A DNA stretch of 64,000 nt from Leifsonia sp. SCN 70-46 (GCA_001725325.1 MEFY01000001.1:1-64000); one strand, 5' to 3'. Positions 1 through 11,947 are shown, numbered from the stretch's first letter. Notes: generated by a model not told the origin, from the sequence alone. Numbers and translations: made by a program.

Positions 1-404
<404 letters not shown>

Positions 405-680
405 TTATGCGCCGCTCGTGTCATCCGGAATGGGATGACGGTGAGCGACAAGTTTGAAACTGACAAGAACAAATCAATACTGACTTGCTTTGTTGTTTAT
501 ATCTTTTCCAAAGGAATCCGAACCTACCGAAGTAGGCACGGGTTTTTGGCATTTGACATTGTGCACGCTGTTGAGTTCTCAAGGATCGGACGCACAAGAA
601 ACGCAGCCTCTCGGCGTGTTGTTTCAGGGCACTAGCCTTTGTGTGTTACCCACCGCGCTCTCGCGCCGGGCAACTTGTCT
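405..680 (-). ncRNA. 16S rRNA leader with antitermination and processing elements
   Basis: This is the transcribed leader of about 270 nt between the rRNA promoter and mature 16S. Read on the minus strand it holds TTGAGAACTCAACAGCGTGC (about 563-582), a segment characteristic of actinobacterial rRNA leaders and assigned to antitermination. A CCTAC-TTCG-GTAGG type hairpin lies at 523-536. A perfect 7-bp stem (GTCATCC/GGATGAC, 6-nt loop) at 420-439 sits just before the 16S 5' end and could be an RNase processing site. No protein-coding gene is supported here. Confidence 0.75.
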
Positions 681-708
681 AACTTAGCACTTTCGCGGCG
701 CTTGTCAA
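681..708 (-). promoter_or_regulatory. rRNA operon promoter
   Basis: On the minus strand a perfect TTGACA (703-708) is followed after 16 bp by TAAGTT (681-686). Transcription would start near 674. It is the only consensus -35 hexamer in the 550-bp gap and points at the 16S gene. A weaker TTGTGG-N17-TTAGGA pair sits further upstream and may be a second promoter. Confidence 0.8.
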
Positions 709-957
709 ATCGACGTGGGCTGCGTTTCCGCGCCTTCTCGATCGACTACCGCGAGGGTGTCCATCCTAAGATCTGAAGCCTCATTCCCACAAGGAGAAGA
801 GTCTGTGTGACTTGGGATGTTGTCCCCGCTTGAGGCCGGATAGCCGGGCCTTTCGGCCCCGGGCTTTCCGCACCTTTGGGGTGACAAGAAAGAACTTTAC
901 GTGCGAGATGAACGACTGGCAAATTTCATCGATTCCCGGGCGTGTCGCACGCGAATC
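709..957. other. tyrS-rRNA intergenic spacer with GC hairpin
   Basis: No gene is seen between the tyrS stop and the rRNA promoter. A GC-rich imperfect hairpin with a GAAA loop (about 845-864, minus strand) lies about 95 nt past the tyrS stop. It may terminate tyrS, but it has no T-tract, so this is tentative. The rest looks like upstream promoter sequence. Confidence 0.4.
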
Positions 958-2265
958 CTATTCGGCAAAGACCCCCGCGAGGGTCTTCTTGCCGCGGCGC
1001 AGCACGGCCATGCCGCCCAGCAGCGACGCGGGATCGAGGGCGGATGCCTCATCGTCGACGCGCTCGTTGTTGAGGTAGACCCCGCCCTCCGCGATGGAGC
1101 GGCGCGCGGCGCCGAGGCTCGGGCTGAGGCCCGTGTCGACGAGCAGCTGCGCGATCGTGGTGCCGGACGGCGTGGTCGTGTGGGGCAGCTCGCGCAGCGC
1201 GGATTCGAGCGTCGGCGCGTCCAGGGCGGAGAGGTCGCCCTGCCCGAAGAGCGCGTCGGCCGCGGCGATCGCGGCGTTCGTCGCGTCGGCGCCGTGCACG
1301 AGGGAGGTGACCTCCCACGCGAGCGTGCGCTGGGCCTCCCGCCTGAACGGCTCGGCAGCGACTGCCGCCTCGAGCTCCTCGATGCGCGCGCGCGACAGGA
1401 ATGTGAACACCTTGATGCGCGCGATCACGTCGGCGTCGTCGGTGTTGAGCCAGAACTGGTAGAAGGCGTACGGGCTCGTCATCGTGGCATCCAGCCAGAT
1501 GGCGTTGCCCTCGCTCTTGCCGAACTTCGTGCCGTCGGAGTTGGTGATGAGCGGCGTGCCGATGGCGTGCGCGCTCACCCCCTCGGCCTTGTGGATGAGG
1601 TCGGTGCCGCTCGTGAGGTTGCCCCACTGGTCGCTGCCACCGGTCTGCAGCACGCAGCCGTAGTTGCGGTAGAGCTCGAGGAAGTCCATGCCCTGGAGGA
1701 TCTGGTAGCTGAACTCGGTGTAGCTGATGCCCGCGTCGCTGTTGAGGCGCGCGCTCACGGCGTCCTTCTTGAGCATCGTGCCCACACGGAAGTGCTTGCC
1801 GACGTCGCGCAGGAAGTCGATGGCGCTCATCGGCGCCGTCCAGTCGAGGTTGTTGACGAGGCGCGCGGCGTTCGCGCCCTCGAAGCTCAGGAACTTGGAG
1901 ACCTGGGCCTGCAGGTACCCCACCCACTCGGCGACGGTCGCGCTGTCGTTGAGGGTGCGCTCGGCGGTGGGCCGGGGATCCCCGATGAGGCCCGTCGAGC
2001 CGCCGACGAGTCCGAGCGGCTTGTGGCCGGCGAGCTGCAGGCGGCGCAGCAGTAGCAGTTGCACGAGGTTGCCGAGGTGCAGGCTCGGCGCCGTGGGGTC
2101 GAACCCGCAGTAGTAGGTGATCGGCTCCCCCGCCAACAGCGCCTTGAGCTCATCGGCGTTCGTGGAGACGTGCACGAGGCCGCGCCACTGGATCTCGTCC
2201 CAGATGTCGGGGAACGAGTCGTCGTTGCGCTGGCTCTCGAGGGATTCTGCTGCGGGTGCTGACAC
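958..2265 (-). CDS. tyrS: Tyrosyl-tRNA synthetase
   Basis: Class I aminoacyl-tRNA synthetase that charges tRNA-Tyr in the cytoplasm. It has 435 residues, normal for bacterial TyrRS. The HIGH-type motif is HLGN (63-66), the KMSKS-type loop is KFGKS (247-251), and the tyrosine-pocket segment TGGSDQWGN lies near 208-216. An S4-like RNA-binding domain occupies the last ~70 residues (about 365-435). The start is GTG, and the early WDEIQWRGLVHVST segment fits the family N-terminus. It lies 26 nt downstream of the VOC gene on the same strand, so the two may be cotranscribed. The next feature downstream is the 16S promoter. Confidence 0.97.
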   Translation of the reverse strand: MSAPAAESLESQRNDDSFPDIWDEIQWRGLVHVSTNADELKALLAGEPITYYCGFDPTAPSLHLGNLVQLLLLRRLQLAGHKPLGLVGGSTGLIGDPRPTAERTLNDSATVAEWVGYLQAQVSKFLSFEGANAARLVNNLDWTAPMSAIDFLRDVGKHFRVGTMLKKDAVSARLNSDAGISYTEFSYQILQGMDFLELYRNYGCVLQTGGSDQWGNLTSGTDLIHKAEGVSAHAIGTPLITNSDGTKFGKSEGNAIWLDATMTSPYAFYQFWLNTDDADVIARIKVFTFLSRARIEELEAAVAAEPFRREAQRTLAWEVTSLVHGADATNAAIAAADALFGQGDLSALDAPTLESALRELPHTTTPSGTTIAQLLVDTGLSPSLGAARRSIAEGGVYLNNERVDDEASALDPASLLGGMAVLRRGKKTLAGVFAE

Positions 2266-2291
2266 GCGTTAAACCGTACCGGAGTCCGGCG

Positions 2292-2636
2292 TCAGCCCCG
2301 CTCGTCGTAGAGGCCGATGACGTTGCCCTCGCTGTCGGTGATGTAGACCCAGCGGGCCTTCTCGCCCATGGGCTGGATCTCGCCGAGCTGCGAGCCGCCC
2401 TTCTCCACGGCCTTCGCGACCGTCTCCTCGATGCTCTCGACCGTGAAGACCACGGTCGGGTGCTTGAGGACGCCCTCCACGTGCAGGTCTCCGTTGATCC
2501 CCTGCTTGTCGGGCTGCAGGAGCATGCCCATGTCGTCCGCCCACGACTCGTACTCGTAGCCGAGCACATCCTTGTAGAAGCCCTGCGCGCGGACGATGTC
2601 GGTGGACGGGATCTCGAAGTGCTCGACGAAGGCCAT
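2292..2636 (-). CDS. VOC-family (glyoxalase/bleomycin-resistance fold) protein
   Basis: Small cytoplasmic protein of 114 residues with a single vicinal-oxygen-chelate domain. It shows the HFEIPSTDIVRAQGFY opening, the KHPTVVFTVES central strand and a WVYITDSEGNVIGLYD end. Actinobacterial relatives of this size are annotated as VOC enzymes of unknown substrate. The usual metal-ligand pattern (His near the N-terminus, Glu at the end) is incomplete, so a binding rather than catalytic role is possible. It sits just upstream of tyrS and divergent from the SatD-like gene. Its substrate cannot be assigned. Confidence 0.85.
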   Translation of the reverse strand: MAFVEHFEIPSTDIVRAQGFYKDVLGYEYESWADDMGMLLQPDKQGINGDLHVEGVLKHPTVVFTVESIEETVAKAVEKGGSQLGEIQPMGEKARWVYITDSEGNVIGLYDERG

Positions 2637-2710
2637 GAGGCCAGCATCTCCGTTCCGAGCACCGAGGGCAATGGCCCGCGGTTGCGTATCCTTGCTTGAT
2701 CGGCAGCGAG

Positions 2711-2762
2711 TTGCGTCTATAGGCTTGATTCATAGGATGTTGCGCCTCTAAGCTTGATGCAT
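2711..2762 (+). repeat. Two imperfect 23-bp direct repeats over the SatD-like promoter
   Basis: Copies at 2711-2733 and 2740-2762 match at 19 of 23 positions with a 29-bp period. The second contains the probable -10 (TAAGCT, 2749-2754) and the start codon, and the first contains the probable -35 (TTGATT, 2725-2730). The spacing (18 bp) and 6 nt from -10 to ATG suggest a leaderless transcript. The repeats could be tandem operator sites for the downstream HTH protein or a duplicated promoter. Confidence 0.6.
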
Positions 2763-3384
2763 GTACATCATCACCGCCGACCAGATCGACAGCCGTCATC
2801 AGGACGACCTCGCCGGAGCGGCGGTGGACGAGCTCAACGCCAAGTACGGCGGCCGCATCGCCCTGCCCGTCGACAGGAACGCCGGGGACGAGATCCAGGC
2901 CCTCGCCGCCGATGCGGCCACCGCTCTCGAGATCATCGCCGACCTCACCCGCACGGGCAGATGGAGTGTCGGGTGCGGGGTCGGGCACGTGCGGGCGCCC
3001 CTGCCCGCCAACACGCGGGAGGCGAGCGGCCCGGGCTTCATCGCCGCGAGGGCGGCGGTCGAGCGCGCCAAGGGGATGCCGCTGCGCTTCGCGCTCGAGA
3101 GCGAGGCATCCCCCGACACGCAGTCCGCGGAGGCGCTCATCGAGCTGCTGCTGCTCATCCGGTCGCGTCGCACCGCGGAGGGCTGGGAGCTGTTCGACCT
3201 CGTCTCGAACGGGCTCACCCAGTCGGCCGCGGCCAAGGCGCTCGGCATCACCCCGCAGGCGGCGAGCCAGCGCGCCCGCACCGCGGCCATCCGCTCCGAG
3301 ATCGCGGCGATGCCCGCACTCGCCGACGTGCTCTCGCGCCTCGACGTCGAAGACGGGGAAGATGGGGGCGGGGAGGTCTCATGA
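2761..3384 (+). CDS. SatD-like protein with C-terminal helix-turn-helix
   Basis: Protein of 207 residues. The N-terminal ~120 residues (MYIITADQIDSR opening, GDEIQAL, a GVGHVRAPLP segment) resemble the SatD family, whose function is poorly defined. Residues about 145-175 (LTQSAAAKALGITPQAASQR) form a clear helix-turn-helix, so DNA binding is likely. No Shine-Dalgarno is visible and the start codon sits 6 nt after a -10 element. The stop overlaps the next start (ATGA), so it is translationally coupled to a membrane protein. An autoregulatory sensor/regulator is an inference from the promoter repeats. Confidence 0.7.
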   Translation: MYIITADQIDSRHQDDLAGAAVDELNAKYGGRIALPVDRNAGDEIQALAADAATALEIIADLTRTGRWSVGCGVGHVRAPLPANTREASGPGFIAARAAVERAKGMPLRFALESEASPDTQSAEALIELLLLIRSRRTAEGWELFDLVSNGLTQSAAAKALGITPQAASQRARTAAIRSEIAAMPALADVLSRLDVEDGEDGGGEVS

Positions 3385-3917
3385 GCATCATCGTCATCGC
3401 CGCGGCCGTCGTCGGCATCCTGTTCGCGATACTCGCGCAGGGCGACCGGCGGCACTGGCTCATCGTCGGCTCGGCGGTCGTCGTCGCGTTCGGCGTCATC
3501 CTCGGCGTCGTCGCCCATCCCGTCGAGCAGCCCGTGTGGGCCGCGGTCGCGATCGGCATCGGGTTCAGCGCGATCGGCGTGCTCGGCGGCAGCCCGGTCG
3601 TCGCGCTTGTGCTGCGCTTCGCCCAGGGCGGCGTCGAGCTCGGCGACCACGGCGGCATCCTCGTCGACGACGACGCCCCGCACGGCCGCGAGATCCTGCG
3701 CGGCGGTGCCACGATCGGCTACCTCGAGCGGTTCGCCCTCATCGGGGCCGTCATCGCCGGGCAGGGTGCGGCGGTCGCCATCATCGTCGCCGTCAAGGGC
3801 CTGGGCCGGTTCTCCGAGCTCGACGACAGCCGCGCGCGCGAGCGGTTCATCATCGGAACCCTCACGAGCCTGTGCTGGGCCGGCGTGTGCGTCGCGGCCG
3901 CGCTGCTCGCGAGCTAG
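3381..3917 (+). CDS. Multi-pass membrane protein, partner of SatD-like gene
   Basis: Protein of 178 residues with hydrophobic segments near 1-20, 27-45, 50-80, 115-135 and 155-177, and a polar loop around 85-110 rich in Asp and Gly. No enzymatic motif is recognised. The start is the ATG overlapping the upstream stop; the longer in-frame extension runs through the SatD-like gene and was rejected. The pairing suggests that the two proteins act together at the membrane. The 3' end overlaps the convergent glycosylase gene by 4 nt. Confidence 0.75.
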   Translation: MSIIVIAAAVVGILFAILAQGDRRHWLIVGSAVVVAFGVILGVVAHPVEQPVWAAVAIGIGFSAIGVLGGSPVVALVLRFAQGGVELGDHGGILVDDDAPHGREILRGGATIGYLERFALIGAVIAGQGAAVAIIVAVKGLGRFSELDDSRARERFIIGTLTSLCWAGVCVAAALLAS

Positions 3918-4494
3918 TAGCGCCTCTTCGGCACCGACGCCTTGTACGGGGAGACCGTGGGGTCTCCCGGTATCCAGAACCGCCACGGGTACTCGTCGGT
4001 GCCGCCGGGCCCCGACACCCCCGTGCGCGGCCCCGTCTCGTAGGGCGACGGCTCGGTCGGCGGCTCGAGGCGGATGCGCGGTCCGGCGAGGTCCGCTCCC
4101 CCGTCGTCGAGCGTGATGCCGAGCGCCACGCACAGGCGGGCCGGGCCCCGGGCGAGGTCGGCGTCGGTGCGGCTCGTCGTGCGGCGCATCCTCGCGATGT
4201 CGATTCCGTCGACGACCTCGCCCGCGCGCAGCAGCACGGCGCTCGCGACGCCGGGCGGGGAGCACACGACGTTCGCGCACACGTGCATGCCGTAGGTGAA
4301 GTACGTGTAGAGGCGGCCGGCGGGGCCGTACATGACGGCGTTGCGCTTGCCGGGGCCGCGGAACGCGTGCGAACCCGGGTCGACCTCACCGAGGTAGGCC
4401 TCGACCTCGGTGATGCGCAACGTCACGCCGTCCACCGTGAGCAGGCCGCCCAGCAGCAGCGGGGCGACCTCGGTCGACGGGCGTTCGAGAAGCT

Positions 4495-6032
<1,538 letters not shown>

Positions 6033-6956
6033 CTAGCTATTCTCCAGCAGCCACACGAGCAGCGCCTTCTGCGCGTGCAGGCGGTTCTCCGCCTCATCCC
6101 AGATGACGCTCTGCGGTCCGTCGATGACCTCGGAGGTCACCTCGTAGCCGCGGTCTGCGGGCAGGCAGTGCAGGAATATCGCGTCGGGCTTCGCGAGGGC
6201 CATGAGCTCGGCGTCGACCTTGTAGGACGACAGGGATGCGACGCGCGCGGCCTTCTCCTCCTCCTTGCCCATCGACACCCACGTGTCGGTGACCACGACG
6301 TCCGCTCCGGCGACGGCCTCGAGCGGGTCGGTGTAGATGGTGACCGATCCGCCGGTCTGCACCGCTATCGCGTCGGCGTCGGCGACGACGCGCTCGTCGG
6401 GCATGTAGTCGGCGGGGCACGCGACGCGCACGTGCATGCCCGCGGTCGCGCCCGCGAGGAGGTACGAGTGCACCATGTTGTCGGCGCCGTCGCCCAGGAA
6501 CGTGACGGTGAGCCCCGCGAGCCGGCCCTTGTGCTCACGGATCGTGAAGAGGTCGGCGAGCAGCTGGCACGGGTGGAACTCGTCGCTCAGCGCGTTGACG
6601 ACGGGCACGGTCGTGCCCGCCGCCATCTCGACGAGGCCGGCCTGGCCGTAGGTGCGCCACACGATCGCGGCGACCTGGCGCTCGAGCACGCGCGCGGTGT
6701 CGGAGGGGCTCTCCTTGCCGCCCAGCTGGCTGTTGGCCGTCGAGATGATGAGCGGCTGGCCGCCCAGGTCGGCGATGCCCACAGCGAAGCTCACGCGCGT
6801 GCGGGTCGACGACTTGTCGAAGATGACGGCCACGGTCTGCGGGCCCGCGAGCGGCTTGCGGCCCCAGCGGTCGGCCTTGATCTGCTCGGCGAGGTCGAGG
6901 ATCGCGGTCTGCTCGGCCTGGGTCAGGTCGTCGTCGCGCAGGAAGTGGCGGGTCAT
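6033..6956 (-). CDS. argF: Ornithine carbamoyltransferase
   Basis: Transfers the carbamoyl group from carbamoyl phosphate to ornithine, giving citrulline. It has 307 residues. The carbamoyl-phosphate motif SSTRTR is at 49-54, HPCQ at 128-131, and the ornithine-loop HCLP near 263. The DTWVSMG segment is typical of anabolic OTCases. The start is the ATG that overlaps the argD stop (ATGA), not the much longer fused reading frame upstream. Confidence 0.98.
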   Translation of the reverse strand: MTRHFLRDDDLTQAEQTAILDLAEQIKADRWGRKPLAGPQTVAVIFDKSSTRTRVSFAVGIADLGGQPLIISTANSQLGGKESPSDTARVLERQVAAIVWRTYGQAGLVEMAAGTTVPVVNALSDEFHPCQLLADLFTIREHKGRLAGLTVTFLGDGADNMVHSYLLAGATAGMHVRVACPADYMPDERVVADADAIAVQTGGSVTIYTDPLEAVAGADVVVTDTWVSMGKEEEKAARVASLSSYKVDAELMALAKPDAIFLHCLPADRGYEVTSEVIDGPQSVIWDEAENRLHAQKALLVWLLENS

Positions 6957-8107
6957 GCGTTGGCCTCCAGAGCCTTCGTGAACTTGGTCGTGAACTCGGC
7001 GACGTCCGCCTCGGTGATGATGAGCGGCGGCGCGAGGCGGATGCTCGTGTCGTTGGGCGCGTTGACGATGAGCCCCTCGGCCGCGGCAGACGCGACGACC
7101 GCCGGGGCGACGGGCTTCGACAGCCCCACACCGATGAGCAGCCCCTGGCCGCGGATCTCCTCGACGAGCGGGAGGCCCCCGAGGGCCGCCCTGATCTCGG
7201 CACCGCGCGCCGCGGCGTTGGCCACGAGCCCGGCGGACTCGATCTCCGCGAGCACGGCGTCGGCAGCGGCGGTCACGAGCGGGTTGCCGCCGTAGGTGCT
7301 GCCGTGCTGCCCCGCGACGAGCAGGTCGGCCGCCGCGCCGTACGCCACGAGCGCGCCGATGGGCACTCCCCCGCCGATGCCCTTGGCGAGCGCCATGGCG
7401 TCGGGCACGATGCCCTCCCTCTGGAACGCGAACCACGACCCCGTGCGCCCAGCGCCCGTCTGGATCTCGTCGAGGATGAGCAGCACCCCGTGCTTCGCCG
7501 TGATCTCCCGCGCCGCGGCGAGGTAGCCCTCGGGCAGGTCGATGACGCCCGCCTCGCCCTTGATGGGCTCGACGAAGAGTGCAGAGACATCCGGGCCGAT
7601 CGCCGCCTCCAGCGCCGCGATGGTCGAGTCGATGTGCTCGACGTTGGGCAGCAGGGGCTCGAACGGCTCGCGCAGCGCGGGCTTGCCCGTGAGCGAGAGC
7701 GAGCCCATGGTGCGTCCGTGGAAGCTGTTCTGCAGCGAGAGGATGCGCGGGCGCCCCGTGCGGCGCGCGAGCTTGATGCCGGCCTCGATCGCCTCGGCGC
7801 CCGAGTTGCAGAAGTACACGCGATCGCCGCCCGTGAGCCGCAGCAGGCGCTCGGCGAGCGCGAGCTGGGGAGGCGTCGCGAAGTAGTTGGACACGTGCCC
7901 GAGCGTCGCGATCTGCGTGCTCACGGCGTTCACGAGCGCGGGGTGCGCGTGACCGAGCGAGAGCACGGCGATGCCCGCGAGGAAGTCGAGGTACTCGTTG
8001 CCCTCGGAGTCCCACACGCGCGCGCCCTCGCCCCGCACGAGCTCGGCGCTCGGGAGCGCCGCCGACTTCATGATGTTCGCGCTGTACTGGGTCTTCCAGT
8101 CGGTCAT
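6953..8107 (-). CDS. argD: Acetylornithine aminotransferase
   Basis: PLP-dependent class III aminotransferase making N-acetylornithine; in many bacteria it also serves the diaminopimelate pathway. It has 384 residues. The PLP lysine is K242 in ALAKGIGGG, the cofactor Asp is in ILDEIQTG (211-218), and [12 protein letters not shown] (101-112) is the phosphate-binding region. ATGA overlaps join it to argB upstream and argF downstream. Confidence 0.97.
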   Translation of the reverse strand: MTDWKTQYSANIMKSAALPSAELVRGEGARVWDSEGNEYLDFLAGIAVLSLGHAHPALVNAVSTQIATLGHVSNYFATPPQLALAERLLRLTGGDRVYFCNSGAEAIEAGIKLARRTGRPRILSLQNSFHGRTMGSLSLTGKPALREPFEPLLPNVEHIDSTIAALEAAIGPDVSALFVEPIKGEAGVIDLPEGYLAAAREITAKHGVLLILDEIQTGAGRTGSWFAFQREGIVPDAMALAKGIGGGVPIGALVAYGAAADLLVAGQHGSTYGGNPLVTAAADAVLAEIESAGLVANAAARGAEIRAALGGLPLVEEIRGQGLLIGVGLSKPVAPAVVASAAAEGLIVNAPNDTSIRLAPPLIITEADVAEFTTKFTKALEANA

Positions 8108-8955
8108 GCGGGTACCACCTCCGTGCCGATGCCGCTCTGGGTGAAGACCTCGAGCAGGATTGAGTGCTTCTCGCGGCCGTCGATGATGGCGGCCTTGGGC
8201 ACTCCCCCGGCCACCGCCTCGAGGCACGCGGCCATCTTGGGGATCATCCCCGACTCCAGGCTCGGCAGCAGCTGCTCGAGCTCGGCCGTGGTGATGACGC
8301 TCACGAGCGAGTCGCGGTCGGGCCAGTCGCTGTAGAGGCCCTGCACGTCGGTGAGCACGACGAGCTTGGCCGCCCCCAGCGCGACGGCGAGCGCCGCGGC
8401 GGCGCTGTCGGCGTTGACGTTGAGCCAGGAGTCGGGGCCGTTCGCGACGGTCGAGACCACGGGGATGTGGCCGGCGGCGAGTATTTCGAGCACCGCGGCC
8501 GGCTCGACGGACGTGACATCGCCCACGAGCCCCAGGTCGCCGCGCACCTCGCCCGTGAACAGGCCGTGCTCGTCGCCCGAGATGCCGCGGCCGAGGTCGC
8601 CGTGCTCGTTGATGAGCGCGACGAGCTCGCCGCCCACCTGCTCCTTGAGCACCTGGCGGATGACCGGCATCGACTCGGCCGTCGTGACGCGGTAGCCGCC
8701 GCGGAACTCGCTCGGGATCCCCCGGCGCGTGAGCTCTGCCGTGATCTGCGGGCCGCCGCCGTGCACGACCACGGGCTTCACGCCCGCGTAGCGCAGGTAC
8801 ACCATGTCTTCGGCGAAGGCGCGCTTGAGCTCGTCGTCGACCATGGCGTTGCCGCCGAACTTGACCACGATGATCTCGTCGTGGAACCGCTTGAGCCACG
8901 GCAGGGCCTCGATGAGCACTGCCGCCTTGGCGGCGGCCTGATCCTGGCTGACCAT
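8104..8955 (-). CDS. argB: Acetylglutamate kinase
   Basis: Phosphorylates N-acetylglutamate, usually the arginine-inhibited step. It has 283 residues of the amino-acid kinase fold. The nucleotide-binding VKFGGNAM (31-38) carries the key Lys32, [10 protein letters not shown] follows near 73, and [12 protein letters not shown] near 191 is the substrate loop. An N-terminal helix of ~25 residues precedes the core, as in arginine-sensitive hexameric enzymes, so feedback inhibition is likely. The start overlaps the argJ stop by one base (TAATG). Confidence 0.97.
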   Translation of the reverse strand: MVSQDQAAAKAAVLIEALPWLKRFHDEIIVVKFGGNAMVDDELKRAFAEDMVYLRYAGVKPVVVHGGGPQITAELTRRGIPSEFRGGYRVTTAESMPVIRQVLKEQVGGELVALINEHGDLGRGISGDEHGLFTGEVRGDLGLVGDVTSVEPAAVLEILAAGHIPVVSTVANGPDSWLNVNADSAAAALAVALGAAKLVVLTDVQGLYSDWPDRDSLVSVITTAELEQLLPSLESGMIPKMAACLEAVAGGVPKAAIIDGREKHSILLEVFTQSGIGTEVVPA

Positions 8956-10106
8956 TACGAGGAGTACGCCGAGTTCTCGTGCACGTAGTCGTGCGTGAGA
9001 TCGTTCGTGAGGATCGTCGCCGTGGCGCTGCCGACCCGCAGGTCGATGAGCAGGTCGACGCGGCGGGCCGTGATGTCCACCTCGCTGCGCGGGCGGTCGG
9101 GCGCACCCTGGTGGCACACCCGCACACCGTTCATGCTCACGTCGACGTCGTACGGGTCGAACGCGGCATCCGTGGTGCCGATCGCCGCGAGCACGCGGCC
9201 CCAGTTGGGGTCGTTGCCGAACACGGCGGCCTTGAAGAGGTTGTTGCGCGCGACCGAGCGGCCGACCTCGACGGCGTCGTCCTCCGACTCGGCGCCCACG
9301 ACCTCGATGCGGATGTCGTGGCTCGCGCCCTCGGCGTCGCCCTGCAGCTGCTCGGCGAGGTCGAGGCACACCGCGGTGAGGGTCGCGACGAAGTCGTCGA
9401 ACTGCGGCTCCACTCCGCTCGCCCCCGACGCGAGCAGGGAGACCTGGTCGTTCGTCGACATGCAGCCGTCGGAGTCCAGCCGGTCGAAGCTCACGCGCGT
9501 GGCGCGGCGCAGCGCGATGTCGAGCTCGGCGCTCGTCAGCACGGCGTCGGTGGTGATGACGACGAGCATCGTCGCGAGGCCGGGTGCGAGCATGCCGGCG
9601 CCCTTCGCCATGCCGCCGACCGTGTAGCCGCCCGTGCCCTGCCGGACGCTGCGCTTGGGCTTCGAGTCGGTGGTCATGATGGCCTGGCTCGCGAGCTCGC
9701 CGTTGTCGCCGAGGGATGCCGCGGCCGACGCCACCCCCGCGAGCACCTTGTCGAGCGGCAGCTGGTCGCCGATGAGCCCCGTCGAGCACACGAGCACGTC
9801 GCCCGCGCCGACCCCGAGGGCCTCGCCGACGGCCTCGGCCGTGGCGTGCGTGACCTGGAAGCCCTGCGCGCCCGTGAAACAGTTGGCCCCGCCCGAGTTG
9901 AGCACGATCGCGGAGACCGTGCCGTCGGCGATGACCTGCTGCGACCAGATGATCGGGTTGGCCTTCGAGCGGTTGCTCGTGAAGACCGCCGCCGCGTTCT
10001 GCAGCGGCCCGCGGTTGACGACGAGCGCGAGGTCGAGGCCCCCGCTCGCCTTGAGCCCCGCGGTCACTCCCGCGGCGTCGAATCCCTGCGCTGCCGTCAC
10101 GCTCAT
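8955..10106 (-). CDS. argJ: Glutamate N-acetyltransferase / ornithine acetyltransferase
   Basis: Transfers the acetyl group from N-acetylornithine to glutamate, making the arginine pathway cyclic. It has 383 residues. The autocleavage and nucleophile site is T179 in APGLATML, which splits the precursor into alpha and beta chains. TTDSKPK (145-151) and the C-terminal [16 protein letters not shown] fit the family. Whether it is mono- or bifunctional (argA activity) cannot be read from sequence; the absence of argE in the cluster fits the cyclic route. Confidence 0.97.
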   Translation of the reverse strand: MSVTAAQGFDAAGVTAGLKASGGLDLALVVNRGPLQNAAAVFTSNRSKANPIIWSQQVIADGTVSAIVLNSGGANCFTGAQGFQVTHATAEAVGEALGVGAGDVLVCSTGLIGDQLPLDKVLAGVASAAASLGDNGELASQAIMTTDSKPKRSVRQGTGGYTVGGMAKGAGMLAPGLATMLVVITTDAVLTSAELDIALRRATRVSFDRLDSDGCMSTNDQVSLLASGASGVEPQFDDFVATLTAVCLDLAEQLQGDAEGASHDIRIEVVGAESEDDAVEVGRSVARNNLFKAAVFGNDPNWGRVLAAIGTTDAAFDPYDVDVSMNGVRVCHQGAPDRPRSEVDITARRVDLLIDLRVGSATATILTNDLTHDYVHENSAYSS

Positions 10107-11134
10107 GGCGCTACTCCGTCCGTCGAGAGGCCGAGGGTCTCGGGAAAGCCGAGAGCGATGTTCGCCGACTGGATCGCGGCGCCCGCCGTGCCCTTGACGA
10201 GGTTGTCGAGCGCCGAGACCACCACGACGCGGCCCGCGGCCTCGTCGACGGCCAGCCCGATGAGGCACGTGTTGGCGCCGAGCGTGTCGGCGGTGCGTGG
10301 GAACTGCCCGTCCGGCAGCACGTGCACGAACGGCTCGTCCGCGTACGCGGCCTCCCAGGCGTCGCGCACCTGGGCCTTCGTCACGCCGGGCTTGAGCCGG
10401 GCCGTCGAGGTCGCGAGGATGCCCCGGCTCATGGGCACGAGCACGGGGGTGAACGACACCGTCACGCCGGCCCCGCCCGCGAGCTCGAGGTTCTGGACGA
10501 TCTCGGGCGTGTGCCGGTGCACGCCGCCCACCTGGTACGCGTGCGCCGAGCCGAGCAGCTCGCTCGCGAGGAGGTCGGTGCGCAGGCTCTTGCCCGCTCC
10601 CGACGGCCCGACCGAGAGCACGGCCACGATGTCGGCGGACTCGACGACCCCCGCGGCGATGCCGGGGGCGAGGGCGAGCGTGATCGCCGTGACGTTGCAT
10701 CCCGGCACCGCTATGCGCTTCGCCCCGGCGAGGGCCGCGCGCTGGTCGGCGAGCTCGGGCAGTCCGTACGTCCAGGCGCCGTAGTAGTCGCCGCCGTAGA
10801 ACTTCGCCCAGTCGGCCTCGCTCGTGAGCCGGTGGTCGGCGCCGCAGTCGATCACGAGCGTGCCCTCGGGGAGGTCTTTGGTGACCTCGCCCGACTTGCC
10901 GTGCGGCAGGGCGAGGAACACGACGTCGTGGCCCGCGAGGGTCGCCGCGTCGGTGGGCTTCAGCTCGAGGTGGGAGAGGGAGCGCAGGTGCGGCTGCGCG
11001 GCGATGAGCGGCTGGCCGGCGTTCTGGAACGCCGTGACCGTCGTGATGTCGAATTCGGGATGGGCGCTGAGCAGGCGCAGCACCTCACCCCCTGCGTAGC
11101 CGCTGGCACCAGCCACGGCGACCGAGAGAGACAT
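10103..11134 (-). CDS. argC: N-acetyl-gamma-glutamyl-phosphate reductase
   Basis: NADPH-dependent reduction of acetylglutamyl phosphate to the semialdehyde. It has 343 residues. The Rossmann motif [14 protein letters not shown] is at 9-22, the catalytic cysteine is C146 in VPGCNVTA, and the GVHRHTPEI segment near 206 supplies the catalytic His. First gene of the arginine operon. The ATG follows TAAGGT by 6 nt, so a leaderless transcript is possible, though AAGG could also act as a weak Shine-Dalgarno. No argR gene or clear ARG box is visible. Confidence 0.97.
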   Translation of the reverse strand: MSLSVAVAGASGYAGGEVLRLLSAHPEFDITTVTAFQNAGQPLIAAQPHLRSLSHLELKPTDAATLAGHDVVFLALPHGKSGEVTKDLPEGTLVIDCGADHRLTSEADWAKFYGGDYYGAWTYGLPELADQRAALAGAKRIAVPGCNVTAITLALAPGIAAGVVESADIVAVLSVGPSGAGKSLRTDLLASELLGSAHAYQVGGVHRHTPEIVQNLELAGGAGVTVSFTPVLVPMSRGILATSTARLKPGVTKAQVRDAWEAAYADEPFVHVLPDGQFPRTADTLGANTCLIGLAVDEAAGRVVVVSALDNLVKGTAGAAIQSANIALGFPETLGLSTDGVAP

Positions 11135-11140
11135 GGATCA

Positions 11141-11146
11141 ACCTTA
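11141..11146 (-). promoter_or_regulatory. Probable -10 of the arginine operon
   Basis: TAAGGT on the minus strand is separated from the argC ATG by exactly 6 nt (TGATCC), the spacing expected for a leaderless mRNA. No good -35 is seen. The 250 bp between argC and the divergent DUF937 gene otherwise hold no gene. Confidence 0.5.
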
Positions 11147-11395
11147 TTGAGAGAGGGACGATGGCGACGGATGCGGCGGCGCCCCTGCGACCGTCGGAGG
11201 GTCGTGGCGTGAGGCGTCGCCTATCGTCGCTCGTCGGAACCGCGTCGACGCAGCACGACAACCAGCGCGCGGCTGGTCTCGGCGGTGCGGAGCATGGTCA
11301 CGTCACCGACAGTAGTGCACTCCCGCAGGTCCCCGCGAATCGCTAGCCTTGGTGACGGATGCTCGGACCGTAGCTCCGTGACACAAGGAGGACCC

Positions 11396-11947
11396 ATGTC
11401 AGATTTCGACGGACTGCTCGAGCAGATCCCCGTGGGCGACATCGCCAAGCAGCTCGGCGTTTCCGAGTCGGTTGCCGAGGCCGCCGTGAAGCAGGCGATC
11501 CCCGCCATCATCGGCGGCATGGCCGCCAACGCCAAGGACACCGACGGCGCCAAGTCGCTCGAGAAGGCCCTCGCGCACCACACGAGCAAATCGGGCAAGA
11601 AGGTCGCGGTCAAGGACATCGACACGGCCGACGGCGAGAAGATCGTCAACAACGTGTTCGGCGCCAAGAAGAACGACGTCGTGGCCGCGGTCGCGAGCTC
11701 GGGCGGCGGCGACGCCACCAAGGAGCTCATCGCGCAGCTGCTGCCGATCATCGCCCCCATCGTCATCGCGTTCGTCGCGAAGCAGTTCCTCGGCGGCAAG
11801 GAGGAGGCTCCCGCGGCCTCCACGAAGACCGAGTCGTCGTCCGGCGGCGGCATCGGCGACCTGCTCGGCGGCCTCCTCGGCAGCTCGCAGGGCCAGGAGA
11901 TCGTCGGCAGCGTGCTCGGCGGACTGCTCGGCGGCGGCAAGAAGTAG
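11396..11947 (+). CDS. DUF937-family protein
   Basis: Protein of 183 residues. The N-terminal ~110 residues (FDGLLEQIPVGDIAKQLGV, AIPAIIGGMAANA, repeated short helices) match DUF937, whose function is unknown. Near 110-128 a hydrophobic stretch (IIAPIVIAFVAKQFLGG) is followed by an Ala/Ser/Gly-rich linker. The C-terminus is glycine/leucine rich with two related GGLLG blocks. A strong AAGGAGG Shine-Dalgarno lies 5 nt before the ATG. It stands alone between two terminator-like repeats and the divergent arg operon. Confidence 0.85.
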   Translation: MSDFDGLLEQIPVGDIAKQLGVSESVAEAAVKQAIPAIIGGMAANAKDTDGAKSLEKALAHHTSKSGKKVAVKDIDTADGEKIVNNVFGAKKNDVVAAVASSGGGDATKELIAQLLPIIAPIVIAFVAKQFLGGKEEAPAASTKTESSSGGGIGDLLGGLLGSSQGQEIVGSVLGGLLGGGKK

